A DNA stretch of 6,518 nt from Anaerolineales bacterium. GTDB lineage: Bacteria; Chloroflexota; Anaerolineae; Anaerolineales; Villigracilaceae. Every line of letters starts with the position of its first letter. Positions within the stretch are counted from its first letter, which is position 1. Positions 5,925-6,518 of the stretch are shown here, piece after piece. Location: the NCBI GenBank assembly GCA_028689195.1, contig JAQTWR010000155.1, forward strand, positions 1 through 6,518, given 5' to 3'. Position numbers and translations under genes: made by a program. The notes under the pieces were generated by a model, which was not told the origin of the DNA, did no database searches, and was given only the letters and a program-made list of their open reading frames with translations.

Positions 5925-6518
5925 GGGGACTTTAAGCAGGACGCCGACTAGATAGCCCGCCATCGCGCTGAGCGTTCCAATAATCATCATTTCCAATCCG
6001 CTGCGCATGGGCTTGCCGACGGTGATGCGCGCTTTGTACGCGCCGATGGCAAACAAAACAAACGCGGTGACGACCACCGACATCCACATACTTGTAGCGA
6101 CGGATAAGAATAAAAACGGCACAACTGGAACGAGCGAACCGATGATCGCGGAAAGCCCGACAATCCATGCGGCGCGGAACGCGGTCTTTCTATCCACTGG
6201 CGCGAGCTGGTGTTCTTCCGCCATCATTACCGCCACCCACACGTCTTGATTGGTCGTGATCGTCTCCACGATTCTATCGAGCAGCTCGTCTTTGAATCCC
6301 TTTTGTTCGTAAATATCGCGGATTTCTTTTATTTCGAGATGCGGCGTTTCTTTGATATGACGATACTCGCGCTCGCGCTCGCTTTGATACAAGTCCGCTT
6401 CTGCGAGGGTGGTTGTGAACGCGACCGCGCCCATGGAAATGGATTCGGCTAACGTAGCCGCCAGCCCCGCCACTCGGATCACGCGCACGTCGTTTGTCGC
6501 CGCGGCGATTCCCAGCAC
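5913..6518 (-). CDS. VIT1/CCC1 family iron/manganese transporter, C-terminal part, cut by the right edge
   Basis: The last 201 codons are present. The GTG at the edge is probably an internal valine, since the first helix of the family is missing; some tens of residues should lie off-window. The family moves Fe2+ or Mn2+ across membranes out of the cytosol, in exchange for protons in characterised members. Visible: a helix with GLAATLAESISMGAVAF (18-34), then a charged cytoplasmic metal-binding helical region (about 38-108). This carries SEREREYRHIKETPHLEIKE (46-65), EIRDIYEQKGF (65-75) and VMMAEEHQL (97-105), whose Met-Met and Glu residues match the metal-binding positions known in eukaryotic VIT1. 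Three further hydrophobic segments follow (about 114-140, 143-161, 174-196), including GLSAIIGSLVPVVPF (121-135). The usual GEY after the SM motif is replaced by VAF (32-34), a variant I associate with a prokaryotic subgroup. Iron or manganese detoxification is the likely role; the substrate is not provable here. Confidence 0.85.
   Translation of the reverse strand: MLGIAAATNDVRVIRVAGLAATLAESISMGAVAFTTTLAEADLYQSEREREYRHIKETPHLEIKEIRDIYEQKGFKDELLDRIVETITTNQDVWVAVMMAEEHQLAPVDRKTAFRAAWIVGLSAIIGSLVPVVPFLFLSVATSMWMSVVVTAFVLFAIGAYKARITVGKPMRSGLEMMIIGTLSAMAGYLVGVLLKVPTVP

Overview
This window holds five protein-coding genes, two of them cut by the window edges, and no RNA gene, insertion sequence or CRISPR array. 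Everything reads on the minus strand except one central ABC-F gene. The style suggests an environmental bacterium of moderate GC content. Gene content and the short-period intergenic repeats remind me of Chloroflexota (class Anaerolineae), but this is an impression from protein texture, not a proven assignment.

Left block (1-3640, minus strand, transcribed right to left): a complete comEC-type DNA-uptake channel gene (3640 to 1235) overlaps by 23 bases a small S51-family serine peptidase/cyanophycinase-like gene (1257 to 577), so the two are probably co-transcribed and translationally coupled. After a 219-base gap comes the 5' third of a methionine-sulfoxide reductase msrP (YedY) gene (357 to 1), which runs off the left edge. 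It encodes a twin-arginine signal followed by a lipobox cysteine, so the enzyme should be exported folded and perhaps lipid-anchored.

Centre (3641-3856): a divergent intergenic region. It carries a possible leaderless promoter for comEC, a 74-bp interrupted palindrome built from 8-base units, and a good promoter (TAGACA, 19-base spacer, TATAAT) for the ABC-F gene. That promoter argues for an ABC-F start at 3857 rather than at the longest-frame ATG at 3797.

Right block: the ABC-F ATPase (3857-5866, plus), a soluble ribosome-associated translation factor type with two intact ATPase cassettes and a C-terminal coiled coil, is followed by a likely intrinsic terminator. It converges on the 3' portion of a VIT1/CCC1-family iron/manganese transporter gene (minus, 5913 to the right edge).

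The genes do not form one pathway. The most unusual points are: (i) the C-terminal metallo-beta-lactamase-like domain of ComEC keeps its fold but has lost every recognisable metal ligand; (ii) the intergenic repeats, including two diverged copies of one family flanking the comEC/peptidase pair; (iii) the Tat-plus-lipobox leader on MsrP. I see no clear undescribed multi-gene system.
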